Origin: Deltaproteobacteria bacterium
GTDB taxonomy: Bacteria > Desulfobacterota > Desulfobacteria > Desulfobacterales > ETH-SRB1
Direction of reading: 5' to 3'
NCBI GenBank assembly: GCA_019314185.1
Contig: JAFCZU010000046.1
Coordinates: 1 to 14,120 of the forward strand
Length of the DNA: 14,120 nt
Part shown: piece after piece, positions 6,216-14,120 of the stretch
Layout: the number at the start of each line of letters is the position of its first letter
Position numbering within the stretch: the first letter of the stretch is position 1
Notes under the pieces: model-generated
Seen by the model: the letters and a program-made list of their open reading frames with translations, nothing else
Databases searched by the model: none
What the model was told of the DNA's origin: nothing
Translations under genes and position numbers: made by a program

Positions 6216-7206
6216 ATGTTAGATTTTATACATGTAGGAGATTATAAGACAGGAACAACCTGGTTACAGAATTACGGCTTTCGGAACCATCCCGAGATCC
6301 ATTATCTGGGCGATTATTTTGAAAACAGAGAGTATCACCGTTTGTTTCATGAGTTAATCGATGCGCGAGATTTGGATTTTGATGCGAACTCCTTGCGGCG
6401 GCGATTTTCAGAGGAAATAGCCAAGGAGCCCATAGAAGGTAAAAAAGTTGGGGTGTCGCGTGAAGTATTAAGTCAGACCAGCTTCATTACCGGAGAAAAT
6501 GCGAGACGAAACGCTGAACGGCTAAAGGCTGTCTTTGGATACACCAAGGTTATTTATGTTATTCGAGAGCAGTTCTGCATGCTCAACTCTATATACAGCC
6601 AATATGTCAAAATGGGGGGTACTTAAATTTGAAGATTTTATCTTTGATCCCATACAGGCGAAAGGGCTTATCAACCGCCTTCAATACGATAAGAATATTG
6701 CCATGTATCAAGATGTTTTTGGTGCAGAAAACATTCATGTGGACTTGTTTGAAAAGTTTGTCCAAGAAAAAAGGGCATTCCTGAGGAGGATATACGAGTT
6801 TGTAGGTTGTGAAGAAATTAACCATTTCCCAGAAACAGGAAAGGAAAAAGTAAATCCCAGTTTAACCACAGTGGCTTGTTCTATCCAACGTTTGCTTAAT
6901 CGTTTTGTTCGTAATCCATACAATCCAAGTAGCAATGTGTTACCAATAGATAAAATTATAACACTTTTTCTGCCTCAGTATTACAAGTCAAAGCTGGACA
7001 TTAACACCTCTCGAAATGTCATTCCGAGTTATGGCATACTCGACCAGAAAGCTCGTATCAACTTTGCGGTTAATATGGCGCTGACACATAGAATCGAAAA
7101 CATATCTTCCAAAATTAGCATAGGGGATCCTTTGAGACTTTCCAATAAGATGCAAGACTTATTAAGAAATAAATTTAAGCGATCATATCCTTTTAGAAAA
7201 GTATAA
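6216..7206 (+). pseudogene. Sulfotransferase, split by a frameshift
   Basis: The first frame (6216-6626) gives 136 residues with the PAPS-binding loop HVGDYKTGTTWLQ (Lys11) and the 3'-phosphate site VIYVIREQFCMLNSIYSQY (Arg117, Ser125), then stops at 6624-6626 just after KMGGT. The conserved continuation LKFEDFIFDP is in the +1 frame and runs to 7206 with the expected acceptor and C-terminal regions. Either one extra G in the G6 run at 6614-6619 or loss of a CT from ACTCTT at 6621-6623 explains it. The restored product is about 329 residues, normal for the family. An ATG at 6604 could restart the second part, but that product would lack the PAPS loop. As encoded, the catalytic half and the C-terminal half are separate, so function is doubtful. 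It is distinct in sequence from the intact sulfotransferase at 3090. Confidence 0.85.
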
Positions 7207-7281
7207 ATTAAAAGTCGATGAATATGGTTGGCACCATTAGAGCAGATCAATATTATGAAGCAAAAATATGGATAATAACAT

Positions 7282-7935
7282 ATGAAAAAAATTTTAAAAG
7301 CGATAGGAAACAGACTTTATTTGACAACACAAAGTCGTCGCTGTCGGTCGTGGTTTCACATTGAGGGAGATAGTACCTTGCGACTAGAATACCCTCTAAA
7401 TAAAGATTCGGTAGTGTTTGATCTTGGAGGTTACAAAGGGCAGTGGACGAGCGATATTTTTTCAAAATATTGTTGTAATGTTTATGTATTCGAACCGGTA
7501 ATGGCCTTCTATGAAACAATTAAAAAACGCTTCCAGCATAACAAAAAAATTAGGACATTTCCGTTCGGTTTAGCCGAAGAAAATAAAAAGGTCGTACTTA
7601 GTGTAGATAAAGATCGTTCTTCCATGTTCAAGGGTAGCGATGAGGGCGAAGCAATAGCGCTTCACACTTTTAAAGAATTTTTGGGCACCCACCAGATTAG
7701 AAATATTGATCTGATCAAGATTAATATTGAAGGGGCAGAATACGATTTACTGGATTTCATTATAGAAGAAGGCCTGCAAACCCGCATCAGTAACCTACAG
7801 GTGCAATTTCATGATTTTGTTCCGTATGCAGAAAAGCGAATGAAAGGTATTCAGAAAAAACTGGAGAGAACTCACGAAATGACCTGGCAATATCCTTTTG
7901 TTTGGGAAAACTGGAGGATTCGGAACCGTGCCTAA
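7282..7935 (+). CDS. FkbM-family SAM-dependent methyltransferase
   Basis: The 217-residue product has the SAM-binding loop VVFDLGGYKGQW at about 44-55, the acidic VFEP near 70-73, and the FkbM signature IDLIKINIEGAEYDLL at about 142-157. FkbM proteins O-methylate hydroxyls, frequently on sugars in polysaccharide loci. The C-terminus MTWQYPFVWENWRI is aromatic and appears complete. The start ATG follows a weak GGA about 10 nt upstream. Its last codons overlap the GTG start of the next gene. It is the intact counterpart of the broken FkbM gene at 4088 but is only distantly similar, so it is not a recent duplicate. Confidence 0.85.
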   Translation: MKKILKAIGNRLYLTTQSRRCRSWFHIEGDSTLRLEYPLNKDSVVFDLGGYKGQWTSDIFSKYCCNVYVFEPVMAFYETIKKRFQHNKKIRTFPFGLAEENKKVVLSVDKDRSSMFKGSDEGEAIALHTFKEFLGTHQIRNIDLIKINIEGAEYDLLDFIIEEGLQTRISNLQVQFHDFVPYAEKRMKGIQKKLERTHEMTWQYPFVWENWRIRNRA

Positions 7936-9076
7936 AAAACTTCGCATTTTCCAGGTCATCAGCGCCAAAGCAAATAGCGGAATAGCCGGGAACCTAACCT
8001 GGTATCGCAATCTCCATGAGCCGCTTGTTGAAATGGGGCACGGCGTGGTATTGTTCTCTGCAGATGAGGGAGAATTGGCAATGGCGCGTAAGGACAAGAA
8101 ATTGCGAGCCGATTTTTCTCAGAGGCTTTTAGATAAATTCCGACAGGAGCATATCCGAAAGCCGTTTGATTTGTTTTTTGCGTACCTAAAAGAAGGAGTG
8201 GTCGAACCTGGAGCAATCAAAGAGATTGGAAAGACCGGGGTGCCTACCTGTAATTTCTCCTGCAACAACACCCATCAGTTTTACTTAGTGGAACAGCTTT
8301 CGCCTCAATTTGATTACAACCTGCATTCTGAAAAAGACGCCCGAGAAAAATTTTTGAAAATTGGAGCCAATCCCTTGTGGTGGCCAATGGCTTCCAATCC
8401 GAAATATTTTAAGCCGGAGAATCATGAGCGAACTATAGATGTATCTTTTGTGGGTGGGAACTACGGTCTTCGTGCCCGGTATATCAAGTACCTCCTTCAG
8501 AAAGGCGTGAATGCCCACGCTTATGGCCCGGGTTGGCAGGGTGGAGCGAAAACGCCTTTCCGCTCAGCGGCAAAACGATACCTCTACATTATGCAATCTC
8601 TGTTTAGCCGCCAAATCAAAGATCAGGCGCGTGCAAGTGCCGAACTGGCCGATCATGATTTGCGTCGCTCACTCAGCAAACTGTTCCCTTCGAATGTCCA
8701 TCCGCCAGTCTCAGATGCAGAACTCATCAGTCTCTATAGTAAAAGTAAAATCAGCCTGGGAATTCTTGAGGTCTATGACAACCACGATCCAAGTTCCGGG
8801 GTGTTACGCCACCTCCACCTGCGCGACTTTGAAGCCCCCATGTGCGGGGCTCTTTACTGCACCGGGTATACGGAAGAATTGGCCGAGATGTTCGAACCGG
8901 GTGAAGAGATTTTGACCTATCGGGACGAAGGGGAACTGCTTGACAAGGTAAAATACTATTTAAAACACGAAGGTGAGGGTGAAAATATTCGGCTTGCCGG
9001 ACGCCAGCGTGCCTTAAAGGATCACAGCTATCAAAGACGCTTTGATCAGCTTTTTGAGAAAATCGGGCTAAAATGA
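7928..9076 (+). CDS. CgeB-like glycosyltransferase (GT-B fold)
   Basis: The chosen GTG start gives 382 residues beginning VPKKLRIFQV. It has GGAGGA 9 nt upstream and overlaps the preceding stop by 8 bp; a longer reading from a TTG at 7898 lacks a binding site. The segment IDVSFVGGNYGLRARYIKYL at about 169-188 and the C-terminal region HLHLRDFEAPMCGALYCTGY through ELAEMFEPGEEILTY at about 295-330 are typical of the CgeB / glycosyl transferase 1_2 group. The final part contains a helical segment ending DHSYQRRFDQLF. No signal peptide is visible; cytoplasmic action on the lipid-linked repeat unit is inferred. Donor and acceptor cannot be told. Confidence 0.8.
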   Translation: MPKKLRIFQVISAKANSGIAGNLTWYRNLHEPLVEMGHGVVLFSADEGELAMARKDKKLRADFSQRLLDKFRQEHIRKPFDLFFAYLKEGVVEPGAIKEIGKTGVPTCNFSCNNTHQFYLVEQLSPQFDYNLHSEKDAREKFLKIGANPLWWPMASNPKYFKPENHERTIDVSFVGGNYGLRARYIKYLLQKGVNAHAYGPGWQGGAKTPFRSAAKRYLYIMQSLFSRQIKDQARASAELADHDLRRSLSKLFPSNVHPPVSDAELISLYSKSKISLGILEVYDNHDPSSGVLRHLHLRDFEAPMCGALYCTGYTEELAEMFEPGEEILTYRDEGELLDKVKYYLKHEGEGENIRLAGRQRALKDHSYQRRFDQLFEKIGLK

Positions 9077-10026
9077 AAACAAATAATGAATATCGCCCTG
9101 AAGTCAGTGTTGTCATGCCGGTATTTAATGGCGAAAAGTACCTGAATGAAGCCGTTGACAGTATATTGGACCAAAGGTTCAAAGATTTTGAGTTTATAAT
9201 AATAAACGATGGCTCGGTGGATAATACTTCCAAAATCCTCGATAGCTACTCAGATGGTAGGATTCGCCTGGTTCAAAGGGAAAACAGAGGATTTGCTTAT
9301 TCTTTAAATGAGGCAATTCAATTAGCAGAAGGCAAGTATATCGCCCGGATGGATGCAGATGATGTTGCGCTGGAAAATAGACTCCGGTTGCAGTATGAGT
9401 TTATGGAATCACACTCTGGAGTAGATATTCTTGGAGGTCAAGCAGATATTATTGACGAATATGGCCGTTTAATAGGTGAAATGCGTAAGCCGGCATCATG
9501 GCCGAATATTTCCAAATATATAAAATATGCCTGCCCATTATGCCATCCCACATATTTTGTGCGAGAACATGTTTATGATATCATAAAAGGTTATAGAAAC
9601 ATACCGCCCGTTGAGGACTACGATTTTTTGTTCAGAGCCTTTGAAAAAGGCTGTGTTATGAGAAATCTTCCTGAAAAGATACTTAAGTACAGGAAAACTA
9701 ACAACAGTATGACTGCAAACAATTTTCTACGGACAGTAACCCTTACATCTCAGGTTCAGAAGTTGCATGTGCTGAGGGTTAATTCCACAGGGAGTATAGA
9801 CAGAATTGATAGCATTAACTATGTCTTGAAAAAATACAATAAAAAACCCAACTTTTGGTTCAATTTTGTTTATAATTCCAGAAACAAGTTGCTTGCCATT
9901 CGAAAAAGACAGAAAGGGTTAAAAAAATATCTGCTTTTTGTATCTATTATTGTCGTCTCATTAGGGAATTATCATATATTCCAAAACACTTATAAAGGTT
10001 TTAAATCGTTGAGATGGAATAAATAA
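9073..10026 (+). CDS. Family 2 glycosyltransferase (GT-A fold)
   Basis: The 317-residue protein opens with VSVVMPVFNGEKYLNEAVDS, then FIIINDGSVDNT near 42-53 and the metal-binding DADD at about 94-97 in ARMDADDVA. A later EDYDFLFRA supplies the expected catalytic acidic pair. These are the standard features of GT2 inverting glycosyltransferases. A hydrophobic stretch near 283-300 (LLFVSIIVVSL) may anchor the C-terminus at the inner membrane. The start overlaps the previous stop as ATGA, implying translational coupling. The sugar transferred is not predictable. Confidence 0.9.
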   Translation: MKTNNEYRPEVSVVMPVFNGEKYLNEAVDSILDQRFKDFEFIIINDGSVDNTSKILDSYSDGRIRLVQRENRGFAYSLNEAIQLAEGKYIARMDADDVALENRLRLQYEFMESHSGVDILGGQADIIDEYGRLIGEMRKPASWPNISKYIKYACPLCHPTYFVREHVYDIIKGYRNIPPVEDYDFLFRAFEKGCVMRNLPEKILKYRKTNNSMTANNFLRTVTLTSQVQKLHVLRVNSTGSIDRIDSINYVLKKYNKKPNFWFNFVYNSRNKLLAIRKRQKGLKKYLLFVSIIVVSLGNYHIFQNTYKGFKSLRWNK

Positions 10027-10084
10027 TTCGCATATTAAGGGCCGCATTTAAAAGGATTTTTTTGTTTTAAGGTTTACATCAAAC

Positions 10085-11326
10085 ATGAGCCTGCGTGGGT
10101 CGTTAGAATTTGTTTTGCTTATCTTTTTTATGGGGTATGTTGGTTTTGTAGCAACCGGACCATATCCTGTAATATTATGGGGTGTCAAGCTGGACCATTT
10201 GTTTGCTTTTGGGACAGCCATACTTTCATTGTTCTTGTTTCCATTTCGATGGCCCAGGGGATTGCGATCAGTTTACGCCAGCGTCCTACTGTTCCTTGGC
10301 ATTGCTTTTATTACAACCATATCTTCATCTCATCTTGATACTTCCTTAAGGGGTTTCATGGTTTCTTTGGGTTATGCAACGATAGCGCTTCTTACACCCC
10401 TATTTATCCATGGCCGTGTCATCTTGCTTCGACGGTACCTATTTATAGCCGCAACCTTAACAAGTCTTTTTGTCCTATGTTTATATTTCTTTGTTCATGG
10501 CATTGGCCGTTTGCAATTATCCCCGCTGGTAGATCCAAACATGACTTCCGTTGGACTCTTTATGTGTATTATCATCTTCTTCCCCGAATATTTTAAAAAG
10601 AGAAAGACTTCCTTAATTGGAGGATTGGCTACGTTATTTTTTATTTTCTCAGTCGCGATCATTGTAAGTGGTGTTATAGTCCTTCTATCGAGAACAGCCT
10701 TGTTTAGCTTTGTGGTCGCATTAATTTGGGGTTTTATTTATGCGACATTAAAAAATAAAAAGTTTTTTAATCGACAGGTATTAAGGAAAATTAGCATAGT
10801 TGTTATTGCGTCTATTTTAGGAATAGTATCATTAAATATAGTAAAACCTGATATCGTATCAAGGTATACTCATCGCGTCAAAAGAATATTCCAAGGAAAT
10901 CACCTTGCACCAACTGAAAGCATGCGAATCATGGCGCTAAAAAATACCCTGGGTCTGTGGTCTGAAAATCCAAAGACATTTATATTGGGTGACGGTTTTT
11001 TTACAATAAATCCACACAACGAGTTTTTACGAATGCTTGGTGGCTCGGGTTCATTGGGTTTTGTTTCATTTCTACTCATGTTTTTTGCTTTTTATGTTAC
11101 ATGCTGTCTGTCCCGAACTGCATCTTCAATTTATCTATTTGGGCAAAATGCTCTTTTTGCGTATCTTGTTATTATGATACAATTCTACGGGCATACCAAG
11201 AGCTTATGGGTCGGACTTACCTTTCTTTTAATAAATTATATGGCCCAAAATAGACCTCAACCGAGATCCCAAATTACACAGGCACGGCAAATGGTGATCG
11301 TTGAGCCCAGAGCAATTATTACATGA
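10085..11326 (+). CDS. O-antigen polymerase/ligase-like membrane protein (Wzy or WaaL type)
   Basis: The 413-residue protein has about 10-12 hydrophobic segments and a larger polar loop at about 245-310. That loop ends in PHNEFLRMLGGSGSLGF with a conserved-type histidine near 311, as in the Wzy_C/O-antigen ligase family. In that family the periplasmic loop and this histidine are important for transfer of the lipid-linked glycan. With a flippase in the same cluster, polymerisation of repeat units is the most economical role, but ligase and polymerase cannot be separated from sequence alone. It follows a 58-bp AT-rich gap with TTAAGG 12 nt before the ATG, and its stop overlaps the next start as ATGA. 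Confidence 0.8.
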   Translation: MSLRGSLEFVLLIFFMGYVGFVATGPYPVILWGVKLDHLFAFGTAILSLFLFPFRWPRGLRSVYASVLLFLGIAFITTISSSHLDTSLRGFMVSLGYATIALLTPLFIHGRVILLRRYLFIAATLTSLFVLCLYFFVHGIGRLQLSPLVDPNMTSVGLFMCIIIFFPEYFKKRKTSLIGGLATLFFIFSVAIIVSGVIVLLSRTALFSFVVALIWGFIYATLKNKKFFNRQVLRKISIVVIASILGIVSLNIVKPDIVSRYTHRVKRIFQGNHLAPTESMRIMALKNTLGLWSENPKTFILGDGFFTINPHNEFLRMLGGSGSLGFVSFLLMFFAFYVTCCLSRTASSIYLFGQNALFAYLVIMIQFYGHTKSLWVGLTFLLINYMAQNRPQPRSQITQARQMVIVEPRAIIT

Positions 11327-12435
11327 GCGCTTTGGCAATACGGACTTTTCAGATAATCCCTGCATTTTTCGGCTATGGCGCAGATAAGTTAGTTGTTGAG
11401 TTGCATCAATTATTCCTGCAAAGAGGGGTGAATTCACATATTATCAGCTTCGCGGGGGAGTGTCCCTTGGAGATTCCATTTGTTAGCAGTTTGGGTTTAC
11501 AAAAGCCTTATCACCCGAAGGCAGTTTTTCGATTATCGCAAAAATTAAAAGAGATTGCAAAGCGGGACCCGGGCAAGCCAATTCTATTGCACACGCACTT
11601 GACCCCGTGCCAGCTATGGACTCCTGTTGTGGCGAGGATAGCAGGACGGACCGTCCCCCTCCTTACGACTGAGCATAGCACGAGCAACCGGCGGCGCCGT
11701 ACTATAAAATTTGGAAATTTCTTTGACCGACAGCTCTACAAACCTTACAGACATGTTGTTTGCATCAGCGAAGGAGTTAAGACATCGATGATCAATTGGT
11801 TGCCAGAGATAGAAGGCAAGTTGATTACTATTCCTAATGGGGTAAACATAGATGAATTGGGTACGACACCGCCGCCGGATCAGAATACGGAATATCCAGT
11901 CATTATCTCAGTAGGCCGTCTTCAAAGGATGAAAAACTACCAAGCGGCTATCAATGCCTGTGCTTTGCTCAAGGATTTGAACTTTGAGTATCATATCTTG
12001 GGTGATGGAGATGAGAAACCTGCTCTTAGGAAACTCATTGAAGAAAAACGCTTGGCGAACAAAGTGAAATTGTTCGGGTTTCAATCTAATGTGGCGAAGC
12101 ATTTGAGCCGGTCAAATATTTTTCTTATGCCATCCTATTGGGAAGGTTTCGGACTGGCTGTAGTGGAAGCAATGGCATGTGGGCTGCCGGTAGTGGTGAG
12201 TGATGTGCCCGGTGTTCGGGAAATCGTTGGGCAGGATCAGAAAAGCGGTTTTTTGGTAGATCCACACGATCCAGTATGCATTGCAGAAAGACTGAGATAT
12301 TTGATTCTCTCCAACAAACTGCGCGCAGATATGGGAGCGTACAATCGGGTATATGCCAGAAAATACTCCATCAATCGAACTGCGCAAGGCTATCTTAATC
12401 TCTATCAGAAGGTGTTTTCATATAGTGCTTGCTAA
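11323..12435 (+). CDS. Family 4 glycosyltransferase (GT-B fold)
   Basis: The 370-residue protein has an N-terminal domain beginning FQIIPAFFGYGADKLVVELH. Its C-terminal domain carries ISVGRLQRMKN at about 193-203, YHILGDGDEKPALR at about 223-236 and the E-x7-E motif EGFGLAVVEAMACGLPVV with Glu near 274 and 282. These are classic retaining GT4 features for nucleotide-sugar binding. The C-terminal helix ends YLNLYQKVFSY. Translation is coupled to the Wzy-like gene through ATGA. Which sugar it adds cannot be read from the sequence. Confidence 0.9.
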   Translation: MSALAIRTFQIIPAFFGYGADKLVVELHQLFLQRGVNSHIISFAGECPLEIPFVSSLGLQKPYHPKAVFRLSQKLKEIAKRDPGKPILLHTHLTPCQLWTPVVARIAGRTVPLLTTEHSTSNRRRRTIKFGNFFDRQLYKPYRHVVCISEGVKTSMINWLPEIEGKLITIPNGVNIDELGTTPPPDQNTEYPVIISVGRLQRMKNYQAAINACALLKDLNFEYHILGDGDEKPALRKLIEEKRLANKVKLFGFQSNVAKHLSRSNIFLMPSYWEGFGLAVVEAMACGLPVVVSDVPGVREIVGQDQKSGFLVDPHDPVCIAERLRYLILSNKLRADMGAYNRVYARKYSINRTAQGYLNLYQKVFSYSAC

Positions 12436-13375
12436 ATTTGAAGAAGTAAAAAAGATACTGATTTGTCCTCGGACTGGACGTCCCCTTGTACAAGACGGCG
12501 AGTTTTTCATGGCTCTTAATGATGGGAAATCAAGTAAAATTCGCTATTGTTCCGTGAGCGGACAACCTGTACTAGTCGACTTTAACAATTCTGTGCTCGA
12601 CGAAAACGAGACTTTTATGATGGATGGAGGCTCTGTTCTGCAACGCAGGCAATGCAGGCTAAGGAGTTGGATAAAAGGGCATTTGCTCCATCCAGATGCA
12701 AATAGACTGGCTGGTAGAATGGCGTGGGAATGTATTCAAAATCTCAAAGCGAAAGTTGAAAGGCCAAGATTGCTAATGATAGGGGCTGGTGTGAAAGGGA
12801 TCGGCACAGATGTTTTTTACGATGACCCTGATACTCAGGTTGTCGGTTTTGATATCTATGCATCACCATTGACACATTTTATTGCTGATGCTCACCGGAT
12901 TCCGATAGAGACAGGTTCTGTTGACGGTGTTTGGATACAGTATGTTTTGGAACATGTGTTGGAGCCGTGGAAGGTGGTAGGCGAAATCAGCCGTGTTTTA
13001 AAAACTGATGGTCTGGTTTATGCGGAAACCCCTTTTTTGCAGCAGATACATGAAGGTGCTTATGATTTTGTCCGTTTTACACACAGCGGGCACCGGTGGC
13101 TCTTTCGTGATTTTACTGAAATCAAATCAGGAATAGCCATGGGGGCGGGAGTTCAATTATTATGGACACTGGAACATATTATTTGCGGTATTTTTAGATC
13201 ACGGGCTTTCGGCCAAGCTGTGAAGCTATCTTTGTTTTGGCTTCGTTTGATAGAGAAAATAATTCCTGTTCGTTATAGCTTTGACAATGCTTCCTCATTC
13301 TATTTTTTCGGCTCAAAGGCGAACAAACCCTTAGCTCCTAAGGATATAGTCAGTTATTATAAAGGGGCATTGTAA
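12425..13375 (+). CDS. Methyltransferase with a Trm112-like N-terminal segment
   Basis: I prefer the GTG at 12425, which gives 316 residues, overlaps the GT4 stop by 11 bp and has AAGGTG 10 nt upstream. An ATG at 12353 would overlap by 83 bp. Residues about 10-52 (ILICPRTGRPL and YCSVSGQPVLVDF) look like a Trm112p-type zinc-ribbon segment in which each CxxC has lost its second cysteine. The methyltransferase domain follows: RLLMIGAGVKGIG at 115-127, VVGFDIY at 139-145, ADAHRIPI with GSVDGVWIQYVLEHV at 154-178 and ISRVLKTDGLVYAETP at 188-203. This is a Methyltransf_11-like SAM enzyme. The acceptor is unknown; glycan or lipid-linked intermediates are plausible from context. Confidence 0.78.
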   Translation: MLAKFEEVKKILICPRTGRPLVQDGEFFMALNDGKSSKIRYCSVSGQPVLVDFNNSVLDENETFMMDGGSVLQRRQCRLRSWIKGHLLHPDANRLAGRMAWECIQNLKAKVERPRLLMIGAGVKGIGTDVFYDDPDTQVVGFDIYASPLTHFIADAHRIPIETGSVDGVWIQYVLEHVLEPWKVVGEISRVLKTDGLVYAETPFLQQIHEGAYDFVRFTHSGHRWLFRDFTEIKSGIAMGAGVQLLWTLEHIICGIFRSRAFGQAVKLSLFWLRLIEKIIPVRYSFDNASSFYFFGSKANKPLAPKDIVSYYKGAL

Positions 13376-13389
13376 AACTTATTTAAACC

Positions 13390-14120
13390 ATGAAATCTCG
13401 TATATTATTTTTCATAACCGAAGATTGGTATTTCTGGTCCCATCGTTTGCCCATTGCGCGAGCGGCCCGGGATACAGGCTTTGAAGTCCTGATTGCAACT
13501 AGAGTAGATCAACATAAAGAACGTATTGAAGAAGAGGGCTTTAAGTTAATCCCAATCAGCCTGGAGAGAAGAAGCAAAAATGTAATTAAGGAAATTTTTG
13601 GCATTTTAGAAATTATAAAAATTTATCGCAGAGAAAAACCTGATATAGTGCACCATGTAGCTATGAAGCCTGTTTTATATGGATCATGGGCAGCAAGGAT
13701 TGCAGATATTCCTGCTGTGGTAAATGCCCTTGCAGGATTGGGCTTTATATTTGTAGCACAGGGGTGGAAGGCATCAATTTTAAGAGGGCTTGTTGTTTTT
13801 GCTTATCGCTTGGCGTTTTCAGCAAAAAACACAATCGGAATATTTCAAAACCCCGAAGATTTAGATTTATTTGTAAATGCGGGAATCATTAAGAGCGAAA
13901 AGGCTGTCTTGATCCGGGGGTCTGGTGTTGATACATCGCGTTTTATTCATCTTCCTGAACCATCGGGTAGCCCAACTATAGTATTGGCATCCCGCATGCT
14001 ATGGCTTAAAGGGGTTGGCGAGTTTGTGGATGCGGCAAAAACACTCAAAAAGGCTGGGATTAGATGTCGTATGTTTCTGGTGGGAATTCCAGATCCGGAA
14101 AATCCAGCGTCCATTCCCAA
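13390..14120 (+). CDS. Family 4 glycosyltransferase, 3' end beyond the window
   Basis: The frame is open from ATG at 13390 to the window edge, 243 codons. The N-terminus MKSRILFFITEDWYFWSHRL, then PIARAARDTGFEVLIATRV, is typical of GT4 enzymes in polysaccharide loci. It continues with DIVHHVAMKPVLYGSWAARI, the acceptor-side AGLGF motif, and VLIRGSGVDTSRF followed by SRMLWLKGVGEFVDAA, the start of the nucleotide-sugar domain. The E-x7-E motif would lie beyond the edge. It starts 14 bp after the previous stop, without a clear ribosome binding site. This confirms that the cluster continues to the right. Confidence 0.85.
   Translation, partial: MKSRILFFITEDWYFWSHRLPIARAARDTGFEVLIATRVDQHKERIEEEGFKLIPISLERRSKNVIKEIFGILEIIKIYRREKPDIVHHVAMKPVLYGSWAARIADIPAVVNALAGLGFIFVAQGWKASILRGLVVFAYRLAFSAKNTIGIFQNPEDLDLFVNAGIIKSEKAVLIRGSGVDTSRFIHLPEPSGSPTIVLASRMLWLKGVGEFVDAAKTLKKAGIRCRMFLVGIPDPENPASIP

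Noticed and set aside
7218..7364. A short + frame starting MNMVGTIRADQYYEAK before and across the start of the FkbM gene at 7282.
   Set aside because: It has no clear ribosome binding site, mostly overlaps the well-supported FkbM gene, and I recognise no family. Chance is the simpler reading.
7898..9076. A longer reading of the CgeB-like glycosyltransferase from TTG at 7898.
   Set aside because: It would overlap the FkbM gene by 38 bp with no ribosome binding site, whereas GTG at 7928 has GGAGGA at good spacing.
12353..13375. A longer methyltransferase starting from ATG at 12353.
   Set aside because: It would overlap the GT4 gene by 83 bp, and the extra residues have no domain character. 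GTG at 12425 has a usable binding site.

Overview
The window is one end of a surface-polysaccharide biosynthesis locus. Every intact gene lies on the + strand, tightly spaced, and several are coupled by overlapping ATGA or GTG starts. The set is a Wzx-type flippase, an O-antigen polymerase/ligase-like membrane protein, five glycosyltransferases, four SAM-dependent methyltransferases and two sulfotransferases. This is the Wzx/Wzy layout of a bacterial O-antigen, capsule or exopolysaccharide cluster, most likely from a Gram-negative bacterium. The species cannot be named from the sequence. No initiating sugar-1-phosphate transferase, no Wzz and no nucleotide-sugar synthesis gene is present here, so the locus must continue beyond position 14120 or be completed elsewhere.

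Positions 1-793 hold no working gene. They contain the remains of an IS200/IS605-family element on the minus strand. Its Y1 transposase gene carries three separate lesions: a 2-bp insertion, an 11-bp tandem duplication, and a 117-bp MITE-like element with 17-bp terminal inverted repeats and a 6-bp target duplication. Removing all three lesions on paper restores one reading frame up to the normal C-terminus. The flippase gene starts about 75 bp beyond the IS remnant.

Positions 794-7206 hold the flippase, a small methyltransferase, a sulfotransferase, an FkbM methyltransferase, a GT10 (fucosyltransferase-like) enzyme and a second sulfotransferase. This half shows decay or switching. The FkbM gene is split at an A7 run and the second sulfotransferase at a G6 run. 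A well-initiated 23-codon stub follows the first methyltransferase, and a second possible stub precedes the FkbM gene.

Positions 7282-14120 look intact: FkbM methyltransferase, CgeB-like glycosyltransferase, GT2, Wzy/ligase-like protein, GT4, a methyltransferase with a Trm112-like N-terminus, and a GT4 that runs off the window.

Working model (inference): glycosyltransferases build a repeat unit on a lipid carrier, Wzx flips it and the polytopic Wzy-like protein polymerises or ligates it. The methyltransferases and PAPS-dependent sulfotransferases decorate the glycan with methyl and sulfate groups. The two broken genes are both decoration genes, so the surface structure may have been altered by their loss, or may vary if the breaks are reversible.
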